DNA of 52,991 bases from assembly GCA_030447415.1 (NCBI GenBank), contig JAUJOZ010000036.1, positions 1 through 52,991 of the forward strand, written 5' to 3'. This DNA comes from Thermomicrobiales bacterium. GTDB lineage: Bacteria > Chloroflexota > Chloroflexia > Thermomicrobiales > UBA6265. Positions 25,277 through 33,532 of the stretch are shown here, in pieces (within the stretch, counting starts at the first letter, position 1; every line of letters starts with the position of its first letter). The position numbers and the translations under genes were made by a program. Below the pieces are notes generated by a model. The model did no database searches. It worked only from the letters and a program-made list of their open reading frames with translations, and had not been told where the DNA came from.

Positions 25277-26068
25277 GGCCGTACGTCGTCGGTCGCGCTC
25301 GCACCCTCGGTGAGGTGGAGGATGGCGGCTTCGAGGTCCACGGCGCCGGTACGGGCCAGCAGATCCTTGAAGCGTGCCCGCGGCCAAGGGCGCCATCGGC
25401 GAGAAAGGCGAGGCGGTCGGTGCGCGCCGCCTCGTCCGCTGACGTGGGTGCTGATCAGCAGGGTCGTGCCCGTCGCCGCCTGGGCTTCGGAAACTGGCCC
25501 CAGAGCCGGTGTCGCAGCCGCGGGTCGAGCCCGACCGTCGGTTCGTCGAGGAGGAGCAGGCGTGGCGACGGGAGGAGCGCGGCGGCGAGGGAGACGCGTT
25601 GTCGCTGGCCGCCGAGGTCGCGACCGGCCGGTCGGCGGTGTCGGTGAGATCGACCAGCGCGAGGACCTCCTCCACCCGGGTGGGTGGGACATGGGAGGTG
25701 GCCGCGAAGAACTGGAGGTTCTCGCGGGCCGAGAGGTCGTCGTAGACGGCGGCTCGCTGGGGCATGTAGCCGACGGTGCGGCGCGGGTCGGCGCTCCGCG
25801 CCGATCGCCCGAGGACGCGCACGTCCCGCTCGCCACGCGCTGCAAGCCGACGATGGCTCGCATCAGCGTCGTCTTGCCGGAACCGCTCGGTCCCGCAGTC
25901 CCGTAGACCGACCAGGCGGGACGTCGAGCGTGATGTCGTGCAGGATCGTCGTGCCGCCGCGGACGACTGTCAATGCGCCGACGGCGACCGCCGGCGAGAC
26001 GTGCGGGTCGACGCCCCCGCGGAGGCGGTGCCGACCGGATCGGGTGAGGCGAGCGTTCGCATCGCCAT
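25273..26068 (-). pseudogene. ABC transporter ATP-binding protein, several frameshifts
   Basis: ATG 26068 has GGAGGAG 6 nt upstream. Joined across frames it reads SPAVAVGALTVVRGGTTILHD, Walker [20 protein letters not shown], then [20 protein letters not shown] (a NodI/DrrA-type Q-loop region), a Walker B region displaced in another frame, and ISTHVS. At least three indels interrupt it. The stop TGA 25273-25275 overlaps the permease start, the layout of a coupled exporter pair. As read it makes no functional ATPase. Confidence 0.72.
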
Positions 26069-26320
26069 GGTGGCTCCTCCCGAGCGGGATGGTGGGTTAG
26101 GAGCACGCGGAATGGCGCGATGGGTCTAGGCCCGTCGCCGTCGGTCGGGAAGGCGATGGGGTGGCAGCCGGCGGCCGTTACGGGTCCGATCACCTCCTGG
26201 CGCGGCGGAGCCGTCGGTCAACCGCGCGATGATCCCCGCGTCGTGGCATGCCATCGACCTCGCCAGCCGTTGGTACAGGAGCGGCACCGGCGGCGAGCGA
26301 CGCCCCCGGCGCCATTCGTT
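26069..26320. other. intergenic spacer upstream of the broken ABC pair
   Basis: About 250 bases. I see a ribosome binding site for the ATPase at the low-coordinate end and nothing else I can support. Confidence 0.35.
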
Positions 26321-27527
26321 CTAGCCGCCCAGGTATCGCAGGGTTACCGCCGTCATCGTCTCAATGCCGGTGCCCAGCGCCTCCTCGTCGATGTCGAAGC
26401 GCGGGTGGTGGTGGTCCCAGATCAGGCCCTTGTCCGGGTTGCGGCTGCCAACGTAGAAGAAGCAGCCCGGCACCCGCTGCAGGAAGTAGCTGAAGTCCTC
26501 CGCCCCCATTTTCAGCGGGGACTCGACCACCCGCTCAGGCGCCGACGATCTCCGTCGCCGCGGCTCGAACCAACTCGGTCATCGCCGGGTCGTTGACCGT
26601 GGTCGGGTAACCTCCAGTTGTTAACGGACCTCGACCTCCCGCCCGCATCGCCGTGGCCACGCCCTGGATCAGCGTTTCGATCCGCTGCTGGAGCTGGTCG
26701 CGCACCCCTGGGTCGAATGTGCGGACCCGCGCGCAGCTCGGCCGTGTCCGGATCGCACGTTGAACGCCTCGCCGGCGCGGAAGGCGGCAACGTCACCACC
26801 GCCGGTTGGGTCGGGTCGACCTCCCGGGAGACGAGGGTCTGGAGCGCGACGACGATCTGGGCGCCGACCGCGATCGGATCGATTGTCGACTGCGGCCGGG
26901 CGCCGTGGCCGCCCTTGCCCCGGATGAGGATCGTGAAGCGGTCGGCCGCCGCCATCGCGGGGCCGGACCGGACCGCGATCACGCCCAGCGGCTGCTCCTG
27001 GGCCATGTGCATGCCGAAGGCCGCGTCGATCTTGGGGTCGTCCAGGACGCCGGCGTCAATCATGGGTTTGGCCCCGCCGGTGGTAGCTCCTCCGCCGGCT
27101 GGAAGAGGACCTTGACCGTGCCGGCAAAGCGGTCGCGCCGCTCCAGCAGCAGTCGCGTCACCCCGAGCAGCATGGAGGTGTGGGCGTCATGGCCGCAGGC
27201 GTGCATCACCCCCGGCGTGGTCGAGCGGTAGTCGACCGCGTTTTCCTCCTCGATCGGCAGGGCATCCATGTCGGCCCGGAGGAGCACGGTCTTCGCCGGC
27301 CCGCTGCCCGGCGCCGTCCCCCGGACGAGGCCGGTGACGCCGGTCTGGGCAATGCCGATGCGGACGTCCTCTACGCCGAGGGCCTGCAGCCGCTCCGCGA
27401 CGCTCCAGGACGTTTGGACCTCTTGGAAGGCGAGCTCCGGATGCTGGTGTAGGTGCCGCCGGTCGGCGATCACCCCCGGCAGGATCTCGTCGACGTCGCC
27501 GCGCAGCCCCGCGTCCACCGTGACCAT
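26321..27527 (-). pseudogene. M20-family amidohydrolase (N-acyl-amino-acid/peptide hydrolase), several frameshifts
   Basis: ATG 27527 has GGAGGT 9-10 nt upstream. The first frame gives RRHLHQHPELAFQEVQTS, LLRADMDALPIEEEN, MHACGHDAHTSMLLG and LFQPAEE, which are the metal-binding blocks of M20D amidohydrolases. After a shift near 27080 comes GAFGMHM-like AAFGMHMAQEQPLG and GKGGHGARPQSTIDPI (dimerisation domain). Further shifts near 26760 and 26600 lead to the end, KMGAEDFSYFLQRVPGCFFYVG and DHHHPRFDIDEEAL. The enzyme class removes acyl groups from amino acids, hippurate or similar amides using two metals. It is complete in content but broken in frame three or four times. Confidence 0.8.
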
Positions 27528-27798
27528 GTCGTGTCCCACCTCCTGGCTCGCCCGATCCGCGATCGCTGTCGGGCACCATACCAGAGTCAGGCGGCGAACG
27601 GCTCGTGTGCCGACTCCCCTACCCGAACGTTCGGCGGGGCGCAGTCGACATCGGGGCGGACCCCTGGTTGCGTCGGCTTGCCCCCACCGCTTCGCACCTC
27701 TCAGGATCACCGTGTCGGGAGCGGTCGGGAAGGCGGAGGGGGCGTCGTGCTAGCATCGCCCGGGCACGGGCCCGCCTAGGAACGGGAAGGAGCGCGGC

Positions 27799-28083
27799 GT
27801 GGCTGCATCGCCAGAGCCCGGTCGACTGAGCGAGGAGCGGGCGACGGCATTGGCGGAGGCTGCCGTCGAGTTGGCCGGCGGGGCGCGGATGATCTATCGC
27901 AATCCGCGCCACCCCTTCAGCTTCTACCCGACCAAAATGTTCGCCGTCGAGGGACACGACGTGGAAGTGCGCTGGGGCGAGATCAGCTCGCCCGCGGTCG
28001 TCTCGATCGGCGGCTACGTCTTCGAGATCCTGGAGGAGGGCATCGAGCTGCTGATCCGTCCGCCCCGGCCGCGGCCGAAGTAG
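27799..28083 (+). CDS. hypothetical 94-residue protein
   Basis: GTG 27799 follows GGAAGGAG closely. The first half is helical (ERATALAEAAVELAGGA); the second half alternates hydrophobic residues as expected of a small beta fold (MFAVEGHDVEVRWGEIS, then VVSIGGYVFEILEEGIELLI). The tail is Pro/Arg-rich. No motif is recognised and there is no signal or membrane segment. It stands divergent from the broken M20 gene and convergent with the AI-2E transporter gene. Codon use and the ribosome binding site make it a credible gene. Confidence 0.6.
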   Translation: MAASPEPGRLSEERATALAEAAVELAGGARMIYRNPRHPFSFYPTKMFAVEGHDVEVRWGEISSPAVVSIGGYVFEILEEGIELLIRPPRPRPK

Positions 28084-28182
28084 TCAGGCGGCAGGCGGCG
28101 TCGCAACAGGACGATTGCGATTGCCGGCGCTAGGTCGTCTCGCCTCTCCGCACGGTGCCGAGGACGCGCCGAGCCGTGCCCT

Positions 28183-29496
28183 CTACGACGAGGACGAGCC
28201 GTCCCTCGGCGGCGCGGGGCTTTCCTGTGCCTGACCGGCGGCGACCGGCTCACCCGTTTCGGTTGGTCCCGAAGCCGCCCTGCCGCCGCTGGGTGTCTGG
28301 CGGCCGATGGCCTCCGTTCCGCCGGGGCCAAGGGGGCCGCGCATCCAGCGCCAGGCGGGGAGCGGCGCCAGCGCCGTGGCGGTGCGGAGTTGGTTCGCCT
28401 GGCGGCGCGCGTCGAGGTAATCGGTGATCAGCACCTGAACCGCGGCCGCGATCGGAATCGCCAGCAGTGCCCCGGCCAACCCCATGAACTCGGTACCCGC
28501 CAGGATGGCGACGAAGACGGTCAGCGGCGTTAGGCCGACGGCGCCGCGCATCACCCGGGGCACGAGCACGACGTTCTCTAGCATCTGGAGCAGGATGATG
28601 AACCCGATGACCAGCAGCGCGTGGTTCCAGGACTGCGTCAGCGCGATAACGACGGCGGGTACCCCCCCCAGCCATGGGCCGACGATCGGAATCAGCTCGG
28701 TGATCCCGGCCCATAGCCCGAGCACCGGCCAGAAGTGGACGCCGAGGATGCCGTAACCGACCGTGGCGGTGACGCCGATGATCAGGCAGAGGGTCAGTTG
28801 GCCGCGCAGCCAGTCGCCCACCTTGCGCTCGACGTTGTCCCACACGCGGCTGACCCGCTCCCGGGTCCCCGGCGCCAGCTCCAGCAGCACCACCTGGCGC
28901 AGCAACGCCTTCTCCATCAGATAGTAGAAGGCGATCACGAGCAAGGTTAGGGCGCCGACGATAAAGCCACCGACCCCGGTCAGGACGTTGACCGCCGCCT
29001 CTTGCGGCACCTCCGCCTCCTCAGGTGGGTTGCGGATTGTGCGGATCCCACGGTCGAGCAGGTCAGCGCCGGTGCCGCTCAGCAGCGGGTTGCCGCTGTC
29101 CCGCCACGATTCGCGGAGTTCGGCAAGCTGGACGGGCGCGTCCTCGCGGAAGATCTGGACCTGGTCACCGACCTCCGGCGCCAGGAGGACGCCCGGTAGG
29201 GCGAGACCGGTCAGGATGACGACGTAGACGATCAGGATGCCGAGACCGCGCGGCACGCGCCGCCGCTCCAGCAACTGGACGGGGTGCTCGATGACCGTGG
29301 CGAACAGGAGCGCCAGCAGCATCAACACCAAGACCAGCTGGACCTTGGTCAGGACGTACGCGACCAGCAGGGTCAGGAAGAGGGTCGCCGGCGTCAGCCC
29401 GGGCCGGCGGTCGCGCGGAGCCTCGGGAGTGGCGACCCCGAAGGGCGCACGCTCGCGGTACTCCGGCAAGAGTGGATCGGCATTCGGTTGGCTCAC
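28183..29496 (-). CDS. AI-2E family transporter (YdiK/TqsA/PerM-like)
   Basis: A 437-residue membrane protein. Early helices are ATLFLTLLVAYVLTKVQLVL and a second at about 55-75. A soluble loop (residues about 100-165) follows, then GGFIVGALTLLVIAFYYLMEK, LTLCLIIGVTATVGYGILG, the conserved FWPVLGLWAGITELIPIVGPWLGG, and QMLENVVLVPRVMRGAVGL near the end. The E-L/I-P-x-V/I-G-P motif is the family hallmark. The members transport or export small hydrophilic molecules, and some act as Na+/H+ or quorum-signal exporters; the substrate here is unknown. The long Ser/Pro/Gly tail is unstructured. It follows the upstream minus-strand gene by 4 nt, so the two are likely one operon. Confidence 0.9.
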   Translation of the reverse strand: MSQPNADPLLPEYRERAPFGVATPEAPRDRRPGLTPATLFLTLLVAYVLTKVQLVLVLMLLALLFATVIEHPVQLLERRRVPRGLGILIVYVVILTGLALPGVLLAPEVGDQVQIFREDAPVQLAELRESWRDSGNPLLSGTGADLLDRGIRTIRNPPEEAEVPQEAAVNVLTGVGGFIVGALTLLVIAFYYLMEKALLRQVVLLELAPGTRERVSRVWDNVERKVGDWLRGQLTLCLIIGVTATVGYGILGVHFWPVLGLWAGITELIPIVGPWLGGVPAVVIALTQSWNHALLVIGFIILLQMLENVVLVPRVMRGAVGLTPLTVFVAILAGTEFMGLAGALLAIPIAAAVQVLITDYLDARRQANQLRTATALAPLPAWRWMRGPLGPGGTEAIGRQTPSGGRAASGPTETGEPVAAGQAQESPAPPRDGSSSS

Positions 29497-29500
29497 CGCG

Positions 29501-29875
29501 CTACCCCGCGTCGTCCAGTCGGGTGACCTGCCAGTAGCGCGGGTCGAGGGGATCCACCCGTTGCCGCCGGGTCCCCGCGGGCAGGTCGTGCCAGACGGTC
29601 GGGAAGGAGAAGACGTCCCGGCCGTTGATCACCAGACGACGCGCCACGCCGAACGGCTTGTTGACGGCGAAGATCTCCTCCGGGGGTCGTGAGATGACCT
29701 CGGTCTGGAACCAGCCGTGCTCCGGGCACTGGCCCGCGTGCAACTGCCAGAAGAGGTCGGCAGTCACACCGCCCAGGTCGCGGACGAGCACATGATCGAG
29801 TTGCCCCTTGCAGATTGGGCAGCGCATCGGGGTGCGGGCGCCCATGCGGTCCCGCGAGTGCGTGGCGGTCTCCAT
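29501..29875 (-). CDS. small zinc-binding-like hypothetical protein
   Basis: A 124-residue protein. It opens near MRCPICKGQLDH and continues with HAGQCPEHGWFQ. The C-x2-C plus C-x2-H spacing suggests a bound zinc. The second half (EEIFAVNKPFGVARRLVING, then FSFPTVWHDLPAG) is not recognised. ATG 29875 gives the shortest extension that includes the cysteine motif with some leader; ATG 29845 is equally possible, and upstream residues are poorly supported. It ends 4 nt before the AI-2E transporter gene, suggesting co-transcription. Confidence 0.55.
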   Translation of the reverse strand: METATHSRDRMGARTPMRCPICKGQLDHVLVRDLGGVTADLFWQLHAGQCPEHGWFQTEVISRPPEEIFAVNKPFGVARRLVINGRDVFSFPTVWHDLPAGTRRQRVDPLDPRYWQVTRLDDAG

Positions 29876-30071
29876 ACCGGCGTTGGCGACTCCGTCGTTC
29901 CCGAACGTGGCCCTCGCGGATCTGAATCGAGGCGCCACGGCGCTCGTCGCGCACCGAAACCAGTCTAGCACCGGCAAGCCGACCGCCGCGAGATAAGCCC
30001 GGGCGCAAGCTACGCAACGTGAGTGGCCGCGCACGACCGACGCATCCGGCGGGTCTCCCCGCGGGAGGCCA

Positions 30072-30100
30072 TTGGCGGCTCCCGCCTACCTTCGTACAAT
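30072..30100 (+). promoter_or_regulatory. candidate sigma-70 promoter
   Basis: TTGGCG (30072-30077) and TACAAT (30095-30100) are separated by 17 nt. They match the -35 consensus at four and the -10 consensus at five of six positions. Transcription would begin near 30107 and run into the short frame at 30149. Confidence 0.55.
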
Positions 30101-30148
30101 CACGGCGTGGGTCCTGCGGAGTGTCGACATGGAGCGCCGGAGGAACCG

Positions 30149-30178
30149 ATGCCCGACCAGCCGTCGCGCGCTGCTTGA
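30149..30178 (+). CDS. nine-codon candidate upstream peptide
   Basis: ATG 30149 has a textbook GGAGG 5 nt upstream but runs only nine codons (MPDQPSRAA) to TGA 30176-30178. That stop overlaps a TTG at 30175 that opens the longer downstream frame (TTGA). The arrangement is that of a translationally coupled leader. Alternatively the downstream gene really starts here and is cut off by a frameshift. Confidence 0.35.
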   Translation: MPDQPSRAA

Positions 30179-30579
30179 TCACCACTGACCGAGAGCTGGA
30201 CGACAGGGTGGAGCCACCACGGGAGGAACGCCTGGCAAGGGCGGACGGCAACGGCGGCTCAGTGTGCGACGTAGTCATCCGGCTGCGCGATAGCGAACCG
30301 CGCCACTCCCAGGCGCGCAAAGAGCGGCTCACCGGCCTCCCCGTGCCGGAGGTGTTTGGCGAGGGAAAAGCGCCGGTGCTTGGGACCAGTCCGTCACATG
30401 ATTCGACGGTGGTCGCCCTCTCGCCGTCCGATACGACCCGGGAGTCGACCCTGCCGATGCTCTGTGGCCTACCCGACGATGCCTTGCCGGAGAAACCGAT
30501 CCGCGAGCGGGTGCGGCGGCTCCGGAAGAACGATCAACGGCACGGGGAGCGGATAGTCGCGCTGCTCGGTACCGCGTAG
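30175..30579 (+). CDS. hypothetical protein, 134 residues
   Basis: From TTG 30175 the frame reads ITTDRELDDRVEPPREERLA and continues to a C-terminus LRKNDQRHGERIVALLGTA. The middle is Ser/Thr/Pro-rich, with a helical basic end. I recognise no domain. Support comes from the promoter at 30072-30100 and the coupled upstream peptide; there is no independent ribosome binding site. It may instead be non-coding, or the body of a gene whose start is in the frame of the upstream peptide. Confidence 0.35.
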   Translation: MITTDRELDDRVEPPREERLARADGNGGSVCDVVIRLRDSEPRHSQARKERLTGLPVPEVFGEGKAPVLGTSPSHDSTVVALSPSDTTRESTLPMLCGLPDDALPEKPIRERVRRLRKNDQRHGERIVALLGTA

Positions 30580-30607
30580 CGGCGAACAGACAGGACGGCG
30601 CACGAGC

Positions 30608-31798
30608 ATGGTCGGCATGGCACGGAACGATGGACGGCGGCTGCAGCCCCAGCTCGGCCGGCGGGCGCGGACTTGGGTCCGCGGCCGAGGTCTCCTTGCC
30701 TGCCACGTCGGGATCTTCCTCCTGGCCGCCACCGGCCTTGTCCTCCTCAATCTCCTCCGGTCTCCCAACGACCTCTGGTTTTGGGGGCCACTGCGAGCAT
30801 GGGGCGCTGTCGTGGTGGTGCACGCGATCGCGGTGGCAGTCGCGGCCATCGCGCTCGGGATGACGGGAACCGAGGAGACCGCACGGCCGGAAGCCCCGGG
30901 TGCGAATGCGGCGCCTGGAGCTCGGCGCGAAACGGCGTCCGGATCGGACAGGTTCGCGGCGCGAGAGTCGGCTGCCCCGAACGCTGGGTCAGCGGTTTCT
31001 GGATCGCCGTCGTATGGCCGGCGGGTCGTCGCTGCATCGACGCTTGTGTGGCGGCGAGGCTTGGACGCGGTGGCGCCCATTCGGGAGGAGCCACCTGCCG
31101 GCACGCCCGGACCCGCCAGGGAAGCATCCTACGTAGGATGGGGCCGTCCGGCGGAGCCGTCGGCGTCGCCCGAGGCACGCACGAGATGGCGAGGCCGGCT
31201 TCGCCGGGGTGTCCCGGCGGCGCTTGCCGGCCCGATTCGGGCAGCCGCCCGGGCGCTCCGGGCGCGACTGGCCGGGGTTGCTGCGGTGCGCCCGGGGGAC
31301 GGTGGGCATGCGTCCACCATAACCGCGGCGACGCCCTCAGTAGCTCGGCACCGTTTCGCCGGGACCGCGACGCCGGCGTCCGCGAGTCTTGCGGTGGCGG
31401 AGTCACCCGCGCCGACACCGGAGCCGGCCGTGGTGCCGCGACAGGAACGGGAAGCGGCGTGGGCGGGGTCCGCCGACCGCGACCCGTTCCGCGTCCCCTC
31501 GCTCTTTGTCATGCGCCGCGAAGCGGACGGGGTGACAACGCCTCCGCCTGTAGGCACGAGCCCCTTGCCCGCATCCGGCGGCGTTCGCGAGGCTGCCGCC
31601 GGCGAAGACATCGTGCTGGCCGGCCCTGCACCGCTGCCCGTACAAAACCCGGATGTGGAGTGGGCCTGGATGGAAGCCGCGGCCGCCGCCTGGCTAGCCC
31701 AGCGCGAGGCCGGTGGCGATCCCGCCGCACCCAGCGCCCCGACCGACGCCGAAGTGCAGACCCCGCCTGCCGGCGATCCATCAACCTCCGGCGGCTAA
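30608..31798 (+). CDS. 2TM-domain membrane protein with a long disordered tail
   Basis: A 396-residue protein. Residues about 12-85 form the 2TM domain: a basic start (RRLQPQLGRRARTW), helix LACHVGIFLLAATGLVLLNL, loop RSPNDLWFWGPLRAWG, and helix AVVVVHAIAVAVAAIALGM. The remaining 300 residues are Ala/Pro/Gly/Arg-rich and almost certainly unstructured. Such 2TM domains occur alone or fused to histidine kinases; no kinase is present here. The end includes DVEWAWMEAAAAAWLAQREA, possibly a short helix. Either ATG 30608 or ATG 30617 could be the start. The function is unknown. Confidence 0.6.
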   Translation: MVGMARNDGRRLQPQLGRRARTWVRGRGLLACHVGIFLLAATGLVLLNLLRSPNDLWFWGPLRAWGAVVVVHAIAVAVAAIALGMTGTEETARPEAPGANAAPGARRETASGSDRFAARESAAPNAGSAVSGSPSYGRRVVAASTLVWRRGLDAVAPIREEPPAGTPGPAREASYVGWGRPAEPSASPEARTRWRGRLRRGVPAALAGPIRAAARALRARLAGVAAVRPGDGGHASTITAATPSVARHRFAGTATPASASLAVAESPAPTPEPAVVPRQEREAAWAGSADRDPFRVPSLFVMRREADGVTTPPPVGTSPLPASGGVREAAAGEDIVLAGPAPLPVQNPDVEWAWMEAAAAAWLAQREAGGDPAAPSAPTDAEVQTPPAGDPSTSGG

Positions 31799-32040
31799 GG
31801 CCATCCGCCAAATCGAGGCCACTCCCCAACGCTCACGCAGACCTGGGAGGCGCACGGCGCTCGGCCAGATGCCGTGTGGTGTTCCCCGTTGCCTGGGCTG
31901 CGTAGCCTGGCGCCGGTGTCACGCGCCTGGTTGGCACTCCCCGTGCGAACCCGGCGCTCCCTTGTCGAGTCCCGCCGTCCGACGCGACGCCCGCTGTGTG
32001 CGCGGCGAATGGGGCATGGGGACGCGGGAGTTGGGGGAAC

Positions 32041-33111
32041 GTGAGTCACATCACCACGGTTGACGGCGACGCGAGGGACCGCGGGCCACGGGGCGGACCG
32101 AGGCACTGGGCCCGAGCCATCGTCGTGGCGCTCGTGCGGTCGGCCAAGCACCTGTACGCCAACGACGGAGGCGAGTGGGCGGCGGCGCTCGCGTACTACG
32201 GGCTGCTGTCCGCCTTCCCGCTGCTCCTGATGGGTGGCGCGGTGGCCTCCCACTTCGTCGAGCCGGCGTGGGCGGTCGATCGGGCGACGGTGCTACTCGG
32301 CGAGTTTCTGCCACAGGGCGAGCAGCAGGTCGAGCAGATTGTCAACGGGGCGGTCGCCGAGCGGGACCGGATCAGTCTCCTCTCGGGCGTGGCGCTCTTC
32401 TGGACGGGCAGCCGCGTCTTCGCCGCGCTGGCCAAGGCCCTGAACGCGCTCCGGGGCACGGATGATCAGGCGGACGCGCCGCGGCGGGTGCTCGTCTCGT
32501 TCGTGATGCTCCTCGGCATCGGCCTCGTCTTTCTCCTCGCGCTGGCCTCCGGTGCCTTGATCAACTTGGCCTGGGACGCCCTGCGCTTCGTCCCCAACGA
32601 GCGCCTGGAGGTGCTTCAGGTGGTGCGCCACACCGTTCGGACGGTGCTGCTGCTCGTCGCCTTCGCACTGATCTACCAGTTCGTGCCGCGGGGCCGACAG
32701 GACTGGCGGGCGGTGCTTATCGGCGCGGCCACGGCCCCGCTCCTCTTCCTGGCCGCGCGCGAGCTCTTCCTCTTCACGCTGCGCCAGTCCGCGAACTACC
32801 AACTGATCTACGGTCCGCTGGCAATCGCCGCGGTCCTGATGCTGTGGGCCTGGCTCGTCGGGCTGATTACCCTATTCGGGGGGAAACTGGCGGCCAATGG
32901 GCGAGCATTGTTGGCCGAGTGCGGGATCGGCTCCAAGCAGGGTCGGCGCGCAGCGCGGCGGGGTCCGGCTTGGCCGCGATCGGAAAAGACCGACGCGCCA
33001 ACCATCGAACGGAACTGTCCCCGCTCGCCCGCGGAGGACGCGTCCACGCTCGTGGCTGCCGGCCGGCTCACCGAGGCGGCGCCCGACGCAGGTGACGCCA
33101 GCGCCCGGTGA
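32041..33111 (+). CDS. YihY/BrkB family inner-membrane protein
   Basis: A 356-residue membrane protein. The N-terminal cytoplasmic part leads to EWAAALAYYGLLSAFPLLL, the hallmark entry of the YihY family. Other helices are RISLLSGVALFWTGSRVF, VLVSFVMLLGIGLVFLLALA, TVLLLVAFALIYQFVPRG and YGPLAIAAVLMLWAWLVGLI, ending with FGGKLAANG. Family members were once called ribonuclease BN or BrkB; the real role is unknown and probably concerns transport. The tail of about 60 residues is polar. GTG 32041 follows a GGGAG-rich stretch and begins just before the conserved part. Confidence 0.88.
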   Translation: MSHITTVDGDARDRGPRGGPRHWARAIVVALVRSAKHLYANDGGEWAAALAYYGLLSAFPLLLMGGAVASHFVEPAWAVDRATVLLGEFLPQGEQQVEQIVNGAVAERDRISLLSGVALFWTGSRVFAALAKALNALRGTDDQADAPRRVLVSFVMLLGIGLVFLLALASGALINLAWDALRFVPNERLEVLQVVRHTVRTVLLLVAFALIYQFVPRGRQDWRAVLIGAATAPLLFLAARELFLFTLRQSANYQLIYGPLAIAAVLMLWAWLVGLITLFGGKLAANGRALLAECGIGSKQGRRAARRGPAWPRSEKTDAPTIERNCPRSPAEDASTLVAAGRLTEAAPDAGDASAR

Positions 33112-33532
33112 TGGCGCCGTTCCCCGCGCCGGCCGGCGGGTCGTGCTTGACTCGCACGGTAGGGACCCGGTTGAGCTGAGGCCCGTGGCGCGGTGACGCG
33201 GACTCCTCGATCGAACCGCGGCAGCCGACTTCGTCGGGGTCGTCGAGTGGCCGTTCTCGCGGAGCGCCGGCACGTGTCCCGGCCACGACTCGGCGCCGCG
33301 CCAGATTGAGCGCAGCCATGACACGCCGGAGCCTACCACTGCGTCGGTTTGACACGCTTTCCGCCGAAACGATGGGGCGGTGACCGGTGCATCCGGAGGA
33401 GACGCTGGAGGCGGGGCGCGAGGCGTCGTGACCGAGGGGCGGCGTCGCGGGTAGGGCCGTCGGGCCTGAGGCGCTCGACGTATGATGGGCCCGTTGGTGC
33501 CGCGGGATCGCGTCGCCGGGGGAGACCGCACG
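33112..33532. other. intergenic region upstream of the DUF2254 gene
   Basis: About 420 bases without a recognisable coding frame. A -10-like TATGAT stands at 33481-33486, 47 nt before the DUF2254 start, but there is no matching -35. I see no RNA gene or terminator. Confidence 0.4.
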
